NCBI GenBank assembly: GCA_007123775.1
Contig: SLGK01000033.1
Coordinates: forward strand, 1-64,000
DNA length: 64,000 nt
Origin: Anaerolineae bacterium
GTDB lineage: Bacteria > Chloroflexota > Anaerolineae > Promineifilales > Promineifilaceae
Direction: 5' to 3'
Both the position numbers and the translations under genes were made by a program. Below the pieces are notes generated by a model that ran no database searches, was not told the DNA's origin, and worked only from the letters and a program-made list of their open reading frames with translations. This document shows, in pieces, positions 54,395-63,926 of this stretch; position 1 is the stretch's first letter, and the number at the start of each line of letters is the position of its first letter.

Positions 54395-56618
54395 GCGACT
54401 GCCCGACCTGCTTCAACGCCGCCGGCGTGCCTTCGAACATCACCTGGCCGCCCTTACTGCCGCCCTCCGGCCCCAGGTCAATGACCCAATCGGCGTTCCG
54501 CACCACGTCCATGTTGTGCTCGATCACGATGACGGTGTTGCCGCCATCTACCAGCTTATTCAGGACCTCAAGCAGGTGGGCCGTATCCGACTTGTGCAGG
54601 CCGGTCGTCGGCTCGTCCAGCACGTAGATACTGCCCTCCTTGTACAGTTCGCTGGCCAGCTTGATGCGCTGGCACTCGCCGCCGGAGAGCGTGTTGAGCG
54701 GCTGGCCGAGCGTCAGATAGTCCAGGCCCACGTCGCTCATCGTTTGCAGCGTTCGTGTAACCGCCGGGATGGTGAAGAAGTCCAGCGCCTGGCTGACGGT
54801 CATCTCCAATACATCTACGATAGAACGGCCGTTTAGCTCATAAGCCAGCACCTCCTCCTTGAAACGCTTACCGCCGCACACCTCGCAGGGGGATTTGACG
54901 CTTTCAAAGAAGGAAAGGTCGGTGTAGACCACGCCCAGGCCGTTGCAGTTGTCGCAGGCACCTTTGGAGTTGAAGCTAAACAGGCCGGCGTTAACCTTGT
55001 TGGCCTGGGCAAACGCCTTGCGTATATCATCCATGATGCCGGTGTAAGTGGCCGGGTTGGAGCGCGGATTTGTGCCCACGGCCGCCTGATCAACCACAAT
55101 GGCCTCGGGGAATTTTGAGGCGAAGGCCTTGATAATCAACGAACTTTTACCGGAGCCGGCCACCCCCGTCACCACCGTGAGGACACCGGCCGGGATGTAG
55201 ACGCTTACGTTCTTCAAGTTGTTGACGCTTACCCCGTTCAACGGCAACTGCCCGCTGGCTTCACGGAACGCTTTTTTAATGGGCATGGCTTCTTTCATGA
55301 AATTGCCGGTCAGTGTATCGGCCTGGAGCAGACCGGCGTAGCTGCCTTCGTAGACGATCTGGCCGCCCTGGCCGCCGGCCTGCGGGCCGAGGTCCACAAT
55401 ATGATCGGCCACTTTGATCACGTCGGGGTCATGCTCAACGACCAGGACTGTGTTGCCCATGTCGCGCAGCTTTTGCAGCATTTCGTTGAGCCGGTGTATG
55501 TCCCGCGGATGCAGCCCTACGCTCGGTTCGTCGAAGATGTACATCACGTCAATCAGGCTGCTGCCCAGGTGTTTCACCAGTTTGACGCGCTGCCCTTCGC
55601 CGCCGGAAAGGGTGTCGGTCTCCCGGTTGAGCGTGAGATAATCGAGGCCGATGTCAATCAGGTTTTGCAGCCGGCTGGCCAGGTCGTCTACAATTTCTTT
55701 GGCCCTTTCATCTTTGATCTCCTTGATCACGCCGATCAGATCACCCACTTCCATGGCGGAAAGTTCGGCAATGTTACGGCCGTTGACCTGGCAACTCAGC
55801 ACAGCCTTGTTGAGGCGCGCTCCTTTGCAGGCCGGGCAGGGGCCTTCGGTGAGATATTGCCTGATTTTTTCTTGTGTCTTCTCAGAGCGCGTTTTCAGGT
55901 CGCGCTCGATGTAGGCGCGGCTGAAATTGGTGATCACGCCGCGGTAGGTGCGGTTCATGCCCTCATACTCAAACTTTTGCTCTTCGCCGTAGAGAAGCAG
56001 CGCCATCTCTTCTTCACTAAAGTCGGCCAGTTTCTTGTCGTTGTCAAAGAAACCGCTGGTAGGGTAAATGGTTTCGTCGAAAATCGGCCCCTGGAGCGCG
56101 CCTTCGTTCAGCGATTTGGCCGGATCGTAGAATTTATCCGCGATGGGCTGCAATTTGCGCCCCAACCCATTGCATTGCGGGCACATGCCGATCGGTTCGT
56201 TGAAGGAAAAGACGTTGGCATAACCGACAAATGGCTCGCCCACCAGGGCGAACAACTGGCGCAGCAGGGTATAGGTATCGGTAATGGTGCCCATCGTCGA
56301 ATGGGAGCCGCCCCCCAGACGCTTCTGGTCCACCACCATGGCCATGCTCAGGTTGCGGATGGAATCGGCGTCCGGCTGCGAGTAGCGGGGCAGGAAGGTA
56401 CGCACCATCATGCTGAAATTTTCGTACAACTGACGCTGCGCTTCGGTGGCGATGGTGTCGAAGACGAGGGATGATTTGCCGGAGCCGGACACGCCGGTAA
56501 AAACGGTAATCTGCCGCTTGGGAATGCGCAACGTGATGTTTTTCAGGTTGTTTTCGCGTGCGCCGCGAATCTCGATAAATGCCTGATTATTGTTTTCAGC
56601 CATGGTTGCCTCACTCAC
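54375..56618 (-). CDS. Short UvrA-like ABC ATPase (class II UvrA paralogue)
   Basis: [60 protein letters not shown]; 747 aa. Confidence 0.92.
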   Translation of the reverse strand: MSEATMAENNNQAFIEIRGARENNLKNITLRIPKRQITVFTGVSGSGKSSLVFDTIATEAQRQLYENFSMMVRTFLPRYSQPDADSIRNLSMAMVVDQKRLGGGSHSTMGTITDTYTLLRQLFALVGEPFVGYANVFSFNEPIGMCPQCNGLGRKLQPIADKFYDPAKSLNEGALQGPIFDETIYPTSGFFDNDKKLADFSEEEMALLLYGEEQKFEYEGMNRTYRGVITNFSRAYIERDLKTRSEKTQEKIRQYLTEGPCPACKGARLNKAVLSCQVNGRNIAELSAMEVGDLIGVIKEIKDERAKEIVDDLASRLQNLIDIGLDYLTLNRETDTLSGGEGQRVKLVKHLGSSLIDVMYIFDEPSVGLHPRDIHRLNEMLQKLRDMGNTVLVVEHDPDVIKVADHIVDLGPQAGGQGGQIVYEGSYAGLLQADTLTGNFMKEAMPIKKAFREASGQLPLNGVSVNNLKNVSVYIPAGVLTVVTGVAGSGKSSLIIKAFASKFPEAIVVDQAAVGTNPRSNPATYTGIMDDIRKAFAQANKVNAGLFSFNSKGACDNCNGLGVVYTDLSFFESVKSPCEVCGGKRFKEEVLAYELNGRSIVDVLEMTVSQALDFFTIPAVTRTLQTMSDVGLDYLTLGQPLNTLSGGECQRIKLASELYKEGSIYVLDEPTTGLHKSDTAHLLEVLNKLVDGGNTVIVIEHNMDVVRNADWVIDLGPEGGSKGGQVMFEGTPAALKQVGQSLTGRYL

Positions 56619-57064
56619 ACGGTGGCCAGATAATTGGCCAGGTTTTCCAGGGCTTGCATAGCCCCCACAATGCCACCGTATTTGACGGCCTGTTTGCGCT
56701 CGGCCGCTGTCACAAACAGTAACTGCAGGGTGACTTTGGTCTTGCCATCCTCTTCGGCAAAGGTGACGGTGGTACGCACGGGATCGGTTGCCCCGTCAGC
56801 GCCATAGTCGTAGACAAACCGCGTGGGTCTGTCCAGTTCGATGAACGTGATTTTGGCAGCATATTGAGCGCCATTGCGGCCAGGCTGGCTGTAGCGCCAG
56901 ACGCCGCCCGGTTTTACCTCCATCTCGTGTATGGTCGCCCCTTTGGGTGCCCACCATTGTTCAATATGCTCCCGTTCGGTAAAGGCCGCAAAGACAAGTT
57001 CGCGGGGGGCGTCGATCAGGCGTGTGACGATGATTTCTCGATCTTTTGTTGTAGTTGACATCAT
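56615..57064 (-). CDS. SRPBCC/AHSA1-family protein
   Basis: TRLIDAPRELVFAAFTEREHIEQWWAPKGATIHEMEVKPGGVWRY. Confidence 0.92.
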   Translation of the reverse strand: MMSTTTKDREIIVTRLIDAPRELVFAAFTEREHIEQWWAPKGATIHEMEVKPGGVWRYSQPGRNGAQYAAKITFIELDRPTRFVYDYGADGATDPVRTTVTFAEEDGKTKVTLQLLFVTAAERKQAVKYGGIVGAMQALENLANYLATV

Positions 57065-57214
57065 TTGTTTTCCTTCTGGTCGTATTCCGTATTGCGTATT
57101 CCGTCATTCTCTCTGGTTACGCCATATGCTTAAAGGTGCAAAGCTTCTCTGGTTTTTCTTTGCGTTCTTGGCGTCTTTGCGGTGAAAATCAGACAGACCT
57201 GGGAGTTAATCTTC

Positions 57215-57538
57215 TTATTCCTCTTGAAGCTGGCGTAGATACGCTTCCAGGCGATCCAGATTGTCTTCCCAATGGTGGCGATAATTTTCCAGCCATTGGG
57301 CTGCATCCTTAAGCGGTGCGGCCTGTAGCTGGGCCGGTCGCCATTGGGCCTGACGGCCGCGCTCGATCAGGCCGGCATGTTCCAGTACCTTTAGGTGTTT
57401 GGAAACGGCCGGCATACTGATCTCGAACGGATTGGCAAGTTCCTTGACGGTGGCGGGGCCCTGTGCCAGCCGGTCGAGCATGGCCCGGCGGGTGGGGTCG
57501 GCCAGGGCAGAAAAAGTCAGGCTAAGCGAATCGTTCAC
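57215..57538 (-). CDS. ArsR-family transcriptional regulator
   Basis: LADPTRRAMLDRLAQGPATVKELANPFEISMPAVSKHLKVLEHAGLIERGRQAQ. Confidence 0.94.
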   Translation of the reverse strand: MNDSLSLTFSALADPTRRAMLDRLAQGPATVKELANPFEISMPAVSKHLKVLEHAGLIERGRQAQWRPAQLQAAPLKDAAQWLENYRHHWEDNLDRLEAYLRQLQEE

Positions 57539-57703
57539 GGTTGTATGGCCCCTTGATTATCTATTTAACTAAGTAGTTAAATATTATAATGTCCAGGGTG
57601 AAATGTCAAGCCGAATTTTTGCCAGGTTACGCAAATGAATTTTTAGTCTATAATCAGCTTTTTCAGAGGCGGGATTCAGGTAGTGTTTTGCAGGAGGTGA
57701 CCT

Positions 57704-58243
57704 ATGTGGCGTAAATTCCCCATCACACAGATTGGCGAACTGGCTATCACCAGCACCCGGCTGGCCGTTCTCTGCTCGCTGCTGCTGTGGCTTTTGTTTG
57801 CCTTGCTGGGCATTTTTGTCTTTGAGTTGGCGCTGGGCACGGCCGTTTTCGGCGGACTCCTGGCGACCTTACTGCACTGGCTCTCCAGCCTGCTGCACCA
57901 GTTGGGCCACGCCTGGGCCGCCCGGCGTACCGACTACCCCATGCGCGAAATCCGGCTGCTGCACGTGTTATCTACCTCTATCTACCCCCGTGACGAACCG
58001 TCCCTGCCGGCCGAAATACACATCAAACGCGCCCTCGGCGGACCGCCTGTTAGTATGCTGTTGGGTCTGATTGGTCTGGGTGTTGGGCTGGCAATTGGTG
58101 ATGGCGGCGGTCTCTGGTATTTGCTGGCCATCTTTTTTGGCCTGGAAAATCTGCTCGTCTTTGGTCTGGGGGCCTTTATACCATTGGGCTTCACCGACGG
58201 CAGTACCCTGCTCGAATGGTGGCCCAAACGAGGCCGGGCTTGA
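57704..58243 (+). CDS. Membrane protein, degenerate site-2-protease-like
   Basis: Multi-TM ORF with HQLGHAWAARRTDYPMREIRLLHVLSTSIYP resembling M50 architecture but HQLGH instead of HExxH. Confidence 0.6.
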   Translation: MWRKFPITQIGELAITSTRLAVLCSLLLWLLFALLGIFVFELALGTAVFGGLLATLLHWLSSLLHQLGHAWAARRTDYPMREIRLLHVLSTSIYPRDEPSLPAEIHIKRALGGPPVSMLLGLIGLGVGLAIGDGGGLWYLLAIFFGLENLLVFGLGAFIPLGFTDGSTLLEWWPKRGRA

Positions 58244-58287
58244 ACCGCCCTCACGGGCAATAGTTGCATAGTCAAAAGGAGGCAGGT

Positions 58288-58725
58288 ATGGATGAGAAAG
58301 AAACGGTCTGGCCGGCGGGCACACCCCAGGTCGGGCAACAAGCTTCGCTGACGCGAACGGTATCCAGCCAGGATATCGAACTTTTTACGGCCATCTCCGG
58401 TGATCGAAACCCCCTTCATTATGACGAGGCGCTGGCCCGGTCTACCAAATTTGGTGAGATTATTGTCCAGGGCGGCGTTACCAGCGCCATCCTCAACGCG
58501 GTAGTGGCCGAAAAGCTGCCCGGCCCCGGCACTGTTTTTCTGCACGTCAACTAGAACTACACAGCCCCCGTCAGGCCGGGCGATACCATTACCGGCACGG
58601 TTGAGGTTCTATCCGTCCGCAGCGACAAACCGATTACCGAACTCAAAACAACCGTTACCCGGGGCGATGGCACGGTAGCGCTGGAAGGTGACGCGCTCTG
58701 TTATACGATGCCTATCGTGGCTTAG
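58288..58725 (+). pseudogene. MaoC-like dehydratase (R-hydratase type) interrupted by in-frame TAG at 58552-58554
   Basis: SRTVSSQDIELFTAISGDRNPLHYDEALARSTKFGEIIVQGGVTSAIL...FLHVN[TAG]NYTAPVRPGDTITGTVEVLSVRSDKPITELKTTVTRGDGTVALEGDALCYTMPIVA*. Confidence 0.85.
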
Positions 58726-58806
58726 CGTGAAGCGTGAGGCGTGATACGTGATGGAAAAGGACCTCACGCTTCACGTATCACGTACCACGTCCCACGTGCC
58801 ACGTCC
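58726..58806. repeat. CGTGAGGCGTGA/TCACGCTTCACG hairpin repeat
   Basis: cgtgaagcgtgaggcgtgatacgtgatggaaaaggacctcacgcttcacgtatcacgtaccacgtcccacgtgccacg. Confidence 0.75.
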
Positions 58807-59713
58807 ACGGCTTCTGAGCATTTCTACCTTCCAGATGGTTATCTTCCTGCTTACCGCCTTCACCCTGATTGCGTTTGCTGCCAACTCGCTGTTGACGCGC
58901 ATGGCGCTTGATGGTGGCTTTATCGATCCCCTGACCTTCACTGCCTTGCGTTTAAGCAGCGGCGCATTGATCCTCATCCCGGTTGGCTGGCTGGCCAACG
59001 GCCGTATCACCACCAGGTCAGACTTAACAGCGGTCACCAACGGCACCTGGGGATCGGCCGTGGCACTGTTTGCCTATGCCGCTGCCTTTTCATTGGCCTA
59101 CGTGTCGCTAACGACCGGGACGGGTGCGCTCATCCTCTTTGGCGCGGTGCAGCTAACGATGATGAGCGCCGCCCTGCAATCAGGCGAACGGTTGGGTCCG
59201 ATCCAATGGTTGGGATTGTTGACGGCGCTGAGCGGGCTTGTCTACCTGGTGCTGCCGGGGTTGGCCGCGCCTGACCCGCTGGGCGCGCTGCTCATGGGCG
59301 TGGCCGGTGTCTCCTGGGGGATTTATTCGCTGCGGGGCCGGGGGGCTGCCTCGCCCGAAGCCATGACGGCCGGTAACTTTCTGCGGGCTGCGCCGTTGGC
59401 ATTGGCGCTTGGCCTGATGGCGCTTGCCTGGGCGCATTGGGAAATAACCGGCGTACTGCTGGCCCTGATCTCCGGTGCCATTACCTCCGGGTTAGGCTAC
59501 ATTCTGTGGTACAAAGCGTTGAGGGGCTTAACTACCAGCCAGGCCTCTGTGGTGCAGCTATTGGTACCGGTATTGGCTGCTCTGGGTGGCGTTATTTTTC
59601 TGTCTGAACTGATCTCACTGCGGCTCATCATTGCCAGTGTCCTCGTACTCGGTGGCGTGGCGCTGGCTGTTTTGCAACGCCGGCCGAGCGGGGTCAAAAG
59701 GTATAAAAGGTAA
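58748..59713 (+). CDS. EamA/DMT-family transporter
   Basis: ~10 TM EamA pattern (ANSLLTRMALDGGFIDPLTFTALRLSSGALIL; SGLGYILWYKALRGLTTSQASVVQLLVPVLAALGGVIFLSE); true start may be 58834. Confidence 0.9.
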   Translation: MMEKDLTLHVSRTTSHVPRPRLLSISTFQMVIFLLTAFTLIAFAANSLLTRMALDGGFIDPLTFTALRLSSGALILIPVGWLANGRITTRSDLTAVTNGTWGSAVALFAYAAAFSLAYVSLTTGTGALILFGAVQLTMMSAALQSGERLGPIQWLGLLTALSGLVYLVLPGLAAPDPLGALLMGVAGVSWGIYSLRGRGAASPEAMTAGNFLRAAPLALALGLMALAWAHWEITGVLLALISGAITSGLGYILWYKALRGLTTSQASVVQLLVPVLAALGGVIFLSELISLRLIIASVLVLGGVALAVLQRRPSGVKRYKR

Positions 59714-59883
59714 CGAAAACGGCCGTGACACGCTCAGACATGAAGCACCTTCCAAAGAAAACTAATCAGACTAAATGAGTGTTTTTGCGATACCCTTGAC
59801 ATCTAAGAACGCATGTTCTATAATGTTGCGGATTATTTCTATGGATTATTCCCCCATCCCCGATACTGTCATGGAGGCAAAGC

Positions 59884-60108
59884 ATGTCCACACCCATTCA
59901 ACCTGAGCATTTTACCCAGGCCCTCTATGCCCTACTTGATGAAACCTTTGACAATGTGCAAGGTTATTATCTCGACAAAGGCACTTCCCTTTTTGAAACA
60001 TTAGCTGCCATTTCGGCCGAGGAAGCCTCCATTCCCGTTGGTGGCCGCTGCGCCACGTTGGCGGCCCAGGTTAAACACGTCAATATAGGCTATGAAAATC
60101 TTAATTGA
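59884..60108 (+). pseudogene. Truncated DinB-superfamily N-terminal fragment
   Basis: STPIQPEHFTQALYALLDETFDNVQGYYLDKGTSLFETLAAISAEEASIPVGGRCATLAAQVKHV ends abruptly; overlaps next ORF. Confidence 0.55.
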
Positions 60109-60517
60109 GCATCTAAACCGGGCTTTTAACCTGACTGGCGACTTAGTCCAGAGTTTATCTGAAACTGACTTCCAGTTGAAGCTCAATGATTTGCCTTCAA
60201 ACACAATTGGCGAACAGCTTTGGTGCGTGATTGGTGCCAGAGAAAGCTATTTGAAGGCAATAATTAACGAGGGGTGGTCGGGTTTTGGCTGTTCGCTCAA
60301 TAACACAACATCAAGAGCTGAAATTTTAGGCTGTCTGCAAGAATCGGCGGATGATTGCTTGCGTTTCCTCAAAAGTCATGAACTGAACGACACCCAGACA
60401 GACCTGCTAATAACTCTGCTTGAACATGAAATCCAGCATCATGGTCAACTAATACGCTATGTTTACGGCAACAGACTGAGTTTTCCCAGAAGTTGGCACG
60501 AAAGATACACGGTCTGA
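60092..60517 (+). CDS. DinB-superfamily-like protein
   Basis: MKILIEHLNRAFNLTGDLVQSLSETDFQLKL...LLEHEIQHHGQLIRYVYG. Confidence 0.7.
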   Translation: MKILIEHLNRAFNLTGDLVQSLSETDFQLKLNDLPSNTIGEQLWCVIGARESYLKAIINEGWSGFGCSLNNTTSRAEILGCLQESADDCLRFLKSHELNDTQTDLLITLLEHEIQHHGQLIRYVYGNRLSFPRSWHERYTV

Positions 60518-60520
60518 AAA

Positions 60521-60601
60521 GATGATCCCTACGAAACGGCCGCCAACCTGGCCTGGGAACGTACCCTGGCCTTTCTCCACAAAACCCTGACCCCATATTG
60601 A
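60521..60601 (+). pseudogene. C-terminal gene remnant in frame after the DinB-like stop
   Basis: DDPYETAANLAWERTLAFLHKTLTPY*, resembles a hydrolase C-terminal tail; no start or body present. Confidence 0.4.
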
Positions 60602-60612
60602 AGGAGCTACGT

Positions 60613-61116
60613 ATGAACAAATCTGAACTTTTGGACTGGTTGCAGGAAGAATACCGGCAGTGGCAGGCGTTGCTGGCTGGCATTGATCCGGCCCGCATGG
60701 AGCAGCCCGGCGTCAACGGCGACTGGTCCATGAAGGATATGGTAGCTCACCTGACCGGCTGGAATCAGCGGCTTTTGGCCCACTTGCAGGCGGCCCAACG
60801 GGACCAGCCGGAACCGCCACCACCCTGGCCGGCCCACCTGCAAGCTGAGGATGACATCAACGCCTGGCTCTACGACGCCAACCGCGACCGCTCCCTGCCC
60901 GAACTCCTGGACGAAGCGCAACAACAGTTTCAACAGCTTCTGGCGCTCATAGAAGCGTTGCCGCAGGATGTCCGCATTGAGCAAATACATAACCAGGACA
61001 GAGTGTTTAACCTGGTGTGGCTGGGTGACCAACGCTTCCTCGTTGGTGAATTCTTCGACCATTTTCGTGATGACCACGAACCAGACGTCCGCGCCTGGCT
61101 TGCCCGCACAGATTAG
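60613..61116 (+). CDS. ClbS/DfsB-like (DinB-fold) family protein
   Basis: MNKSELLDWLQEEYRQWQALLAGIDPARMEQPGVNGDWSMKDMVAHLTGWNQRLLAHL. Confidence 0.8.
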   Translation: MNKSELLDWLQEEYRQWQALLAGIDPARMEQPGVNGDWSMKDMVAHLTGWNQRLLAHLQAAQRDQPEPPPPWPAHLQAEDDINAWLYDANRDRSLPELLDEAQQQFQQLLALIEALPQDVRIEQIHNQDRVFNLVWLGDQRFLVGEFFDHFRDDHEPDVRAWLARTD

Positions 61117-61125
61117 AATGGGACG

Positions 61126-61189
61126 CAGATTTTCAGAATTAACGCAGATTTATTCTTTTTATCTGCGTTAATCTGCGTTAATCTGCGTC
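61126..61189. repeat. ACGCAGATTT/AATCTGCGT hairpin and direct repeats
   Basis: gacgcagattttcagaattaacgcagatttattctttttatctgcgttaatctgcgttaatctgcgtc. Confidence 0.75.
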
Positions 61190-61215
61190 CTATTTTCGAA
61201 GGAGTAAATTCCAAC

Positions 61216-61713
61216 ATGAATGCCGATGCTTTTCGTCAATTATACGACTACCACTTCACCGAAAACCGCAAAATCTGGGACCGGTACGTTACCCAACTGC
61301 CCCCTGAACAGTTCAGGCAAGATGTGGCCTACTCGCAAGGCTCGGTTCGCAATCAGCTTTTGCACCTCATGGACGTTGACGATATCTGGTTCAGTGAACT
61401 GCAAGGCATTGAGCCTGTCGAACCGCCAGACCCTACCCTTGAGGATCGGGGCCTCATTCGCACACACGGGGACAAGATCGAGCAAAAGATGCGTGGTTAT
61501 CTGGCTGAACTGCGAGACGATATGTTGTTCACCAAACCGATTGAAGAACCGGAAGAAGACCAAGACCTCATGGTGTGGCAAGTGCTTCTCCACGTGGTCA
61601 ATCATGGCACCGATCATCGCGCCCAGATTCTGCGGCAGCTCAACGATATGGGCGTGGAGACAGCGTATCAAGATTTTATCTTCCATGTTTATGAACAACT
61701 GTATGCCGGTTAA
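61216..61713 (+). CDS. DinB-family protein
   Basis: FRQLYDYHFTENRKIWDRYVTQLPPEQFRQDVAYSQGSVRNQLLHLMDVDDIWFSEL...LLHVVNHGTDHRAQILRQLNDMG. Confidence 0.92.
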   Translation: MNADAFRQLYDYHFTENRKIWDRYVTQLPPEQFRQDVAYSQGSVRNQLLHLMDVDDIWFSELQGIEPVEPPDPTLEDRGLIRTHGDKIEQKMRGYLAELRDDMLFTKPIEEPEEDQDLMVWQVLLHVVNHGTDHRAQILRQLNDMGVETAYQDFIFHVYEQLYAG

Positions 61714-61733
61714 GAGGCAATAGGAGATTACAG

Positions 61734-62231
61734 ATGGATACACTTTGGAAAAAAAGCGTGTGGCAGCAATATGGGGCGGCCATTGATATGCTGGATTATG
61801 CTATAAGCACCTGCCCCGACGATCTTTGGACGGCCGTTCTGTGGGACGATCCTGATGACCCCAGATATGGCCAATTCTGGTATGTGGCCTATCATACCTT
61901 GTCCTGGCTCGACCTTTTCCTGACCGGCTCCTACGATGATTTTACGCCTCCGCCCCCATTTATACGTGGCAAACTTCCGGAAACACCGTATACCCAAGAT
62001 GTGATTCGTGCCTATCTCAAGCAGTGTCGCCAGAAATGCCGGGTAGTGATCGAAGCGCTAACGGATGAAAAAGCGAACCAGATTTGCACGTTTGCCTGGA
62101 TGGAACCCACTTTCCTGGAGTTGCAGCTCTACAGTATGCGTCACGTGCAGGAACATGCCGCACAATTGAATTTGTTCCTGGGGCAGAATGGTCTAACCGC
62201 TTCTGATTGGGTGGCGAAGGCTGAGGAATGA
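61734..62231 (+). CDS. DinB-superfamily-like protein
   Basis: WQQYGAAIDMLDYAISTCPDDLWTAVL...LQLYSMRHVQEHAAQLNLFLGQNG. Confidence 0.82.
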   Translation: MDTLWKKSVWQQYGAAIDMLDYAISTCPDDLWTAVLWDDPDDPRYGQFWYVAYHTLSWLDLFLTGSYDDFTPPPPFIRGKLPETPYTQDVIRAYLKQCRQKCRVVIEALTDEKANQICTFAWMEPTFLELQLYSMRHVQEHAAQLNLFLGQNGLTASDWVAKAEE

Positions 62232-62234
62232 TTT

Positions 62235-63479
62235 ATGCTGGCAATTGACAAGCAGACAGCCCGCCGCTTTATTCTGGGTAAACAAGGTTTGTGGCCCGGC
62301 CGGCGCTGGCGCGGTCTTGAGGGAACGGCACAGGCGATGCAGGCCGCGGAATATTTGCAGCTTGACCCGCTGCAAATGGTTGCCCGCAGCCATGACATTA
62401 TGCTATACGGCCGTGCCCTCGATTACACTCCCGGCCAATGGGAAGAAGTCACCTACAGCCAGCGCCAATTCTTCGACTGGGGCGGTTGGCTGGCCGTGCG
62501 GCCCATGGACGAACTGCCCCACTGGCGCGTGGTCATGGCCCGCGAGCGTGAGAGCGAACCGCGCCTGCTGGACATCGCTCGCCAGCACCCCCAGGCCATC
62601 GCCGAAATGCGAGCCATTCTGCAGGAGCGGGGCACAGTGATGAACCGGGACTTCAAGGCGGCAAAGCGGACGCGCACAGAAAGCTACCGGGGCGGCAAGG
62701 ACAGCTCGTTGGCCCTCTATTATTTGTGGCGTACCGGCGAAGTCATGACCCACCACCGCGAGAACTTCGAGCGCGTCTACGCCCTGACTGAGAAGGTGGC
62801 CCCGGCCCATCTCATTTGTGAAAGCGACGAAGCCGAGGTAGACCGCTTCCTGATCAAGAAGGAAATCAGCTTCAACGGTCTGTCGCGGTTGAACCGGACC
62901 AGCGATGCTTACCGGCGTGGCCTGGGCCGGGGGCAGACACACGATGCACTGCTGGCTGACGGCGACATCATCGAGGTCAAGGTGGAGGGCTGGAAAGCGA
63001 CCCATTACGCGCTCGGCAGCGACGTGGCGATACTACACGATTTAAGCGCCGGCCGCGTGCCCCAAGCATGGACGCCATTGGCGACGACCACCACAGAAGA
63101 GGCTGTCTTCCTGGCTCCGCTCGATCCCGTCAGCGCCCGCGGCCGGGCCAGGATGTTGTTTGACTTCGACTACGTGTGGGAGGTTTACAAACCAGAGTAC
63201 AAACGGCAATTCGGCTACTACGTGCTGCCAATTTTGTGGGGCGACCGGCTGGTGGGGCGCTTCGACAGCAAACTGGACCGGACGACCAACACCTTCATTA
63301 TTCTGGGTTTTTGGTTGGAAGATGAGGCGTTGGGCCAGGATGAAGCCTTTGCCGAAGCGCTGGCCCGTGGCTTTGCCCGCTTTGTCACTTTTCTAGGCGC
63401 CCGTGAGCAGGATGTAACAGCGATTAACCAGCCACTGCTGCGCGGCCAGGTTAGTAAGGAGCTTGATACAAATGAGTAA
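62235..63479 (+). CDS. Winged-helix YcaQ/AlkZ-like DNA glycosylase family protein
   Basis: IDKQTARRFILGKQGLWPGRRWRGLEGTAQAMQAAEYLQLDPLQMVARSHDIMLYGRALDYTPGQWEE. Confidence 0.88.
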   Translation: MLAIDKQTARRFILGKQGLWPGRRWRGLEGTAQAMQAAEYLQLDPLQMVARSHDIMLYGRALDYTPGQWEEVTYSQRQFFDWGGWLAVRPMDELPHWRVVMARERESEPRLLDIARQHPQAIAEMRAILQERGTVMNRDFKAAKRTRTESYRGGKDSSLALYYLWRTGEVMTHHRENFERVYALTEKVAPAHLICESDEAEVDRFLIKKEISFNGLSRLNRTSDAYRRGLGRGQTHDALLADGDIIEVKVEGWKATHYALGSDVAILHDLSAGRVPQAWTPLATTTTEEAVFLAPLDPVSARGRARMLFDFDYVWEVYKPEYKRQFGYYVLPILWGDRLVGRFDSKLDRTTNTFIILGFWLEDEALGQDEAFAEALARGFARFVTFLGAREQDVTAINQPLLRGQVSKELDTNE

Positions 63480-63885
63480 ACCAGAAAAGCACCCCCACAT
63501 AGACAACGCCAGTGAAGAACAGCTTGCCGAACTATTGGCAGACAAACCGCCGGCCATGGGGCAGCTTTACCTGGAACTGCATCGCCTTTTGTTGGCTGCG
63601 CTGCCGGAGGTAATGTATTCAACCGACGGCAAAGACGGTATGACCAGCTACGGTATTCGGCAGTATGGCTATGACGGTTGGGGCATGATCGCCTTGGGCG
63701 CGTATGCCAAATGGGTCTCGCTGATGTTTATGCGCGGCGCCAAATTGCCGGACCCTGATGGTCTCTTGGAGGGCTGTGGCAAGCTGATGCGCCACGTCAA
63801 ACTGCGCTCGGCCGACCAACTTGAGGAACGACGTGAGGCTTTGAGCAGGCTCATTCGGGAAGCAGCAACGCTTAACGAGAGATAG
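63472..63885 (+). CDS. DUF1801-like protein
   Basis: ALPEVMYSTDGKDGMTSYGIRQYGYDGWGMIALGAYAKWVSLMFMRGAKLPDPDGLLEGCGKLMRHVKL. Confidence 0.78.
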   Translation: MSKPEKHPHIDNASEEQLAELLADKPPAMGQLYLELHRLLLAALPEVMYSTDGKDGMTSYGIRQYGYDGWGMIALGAYAKWVSLMFMRGAKLPDPDGLLEGCGKLMRHVKLRSADQLEERREALSRLIREAATLNER

Positions 63886-63926
63886 ACGGCTTGAAGCAAA
63901 CCTACGAAGGAGCATGAGGCAAAAAA

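Noticed and set aside
55401-56474. 357-aa plus-strand ORF
   Set aside because: Antisense to UvrA2; shadow ORF without recognisable motifs.
59884-60601. Mobile-element insertion as the cause of the DinB scar
   Set aside because: No transposase, terminal inverted repeats or target duplication seen; described only as gene remnants.
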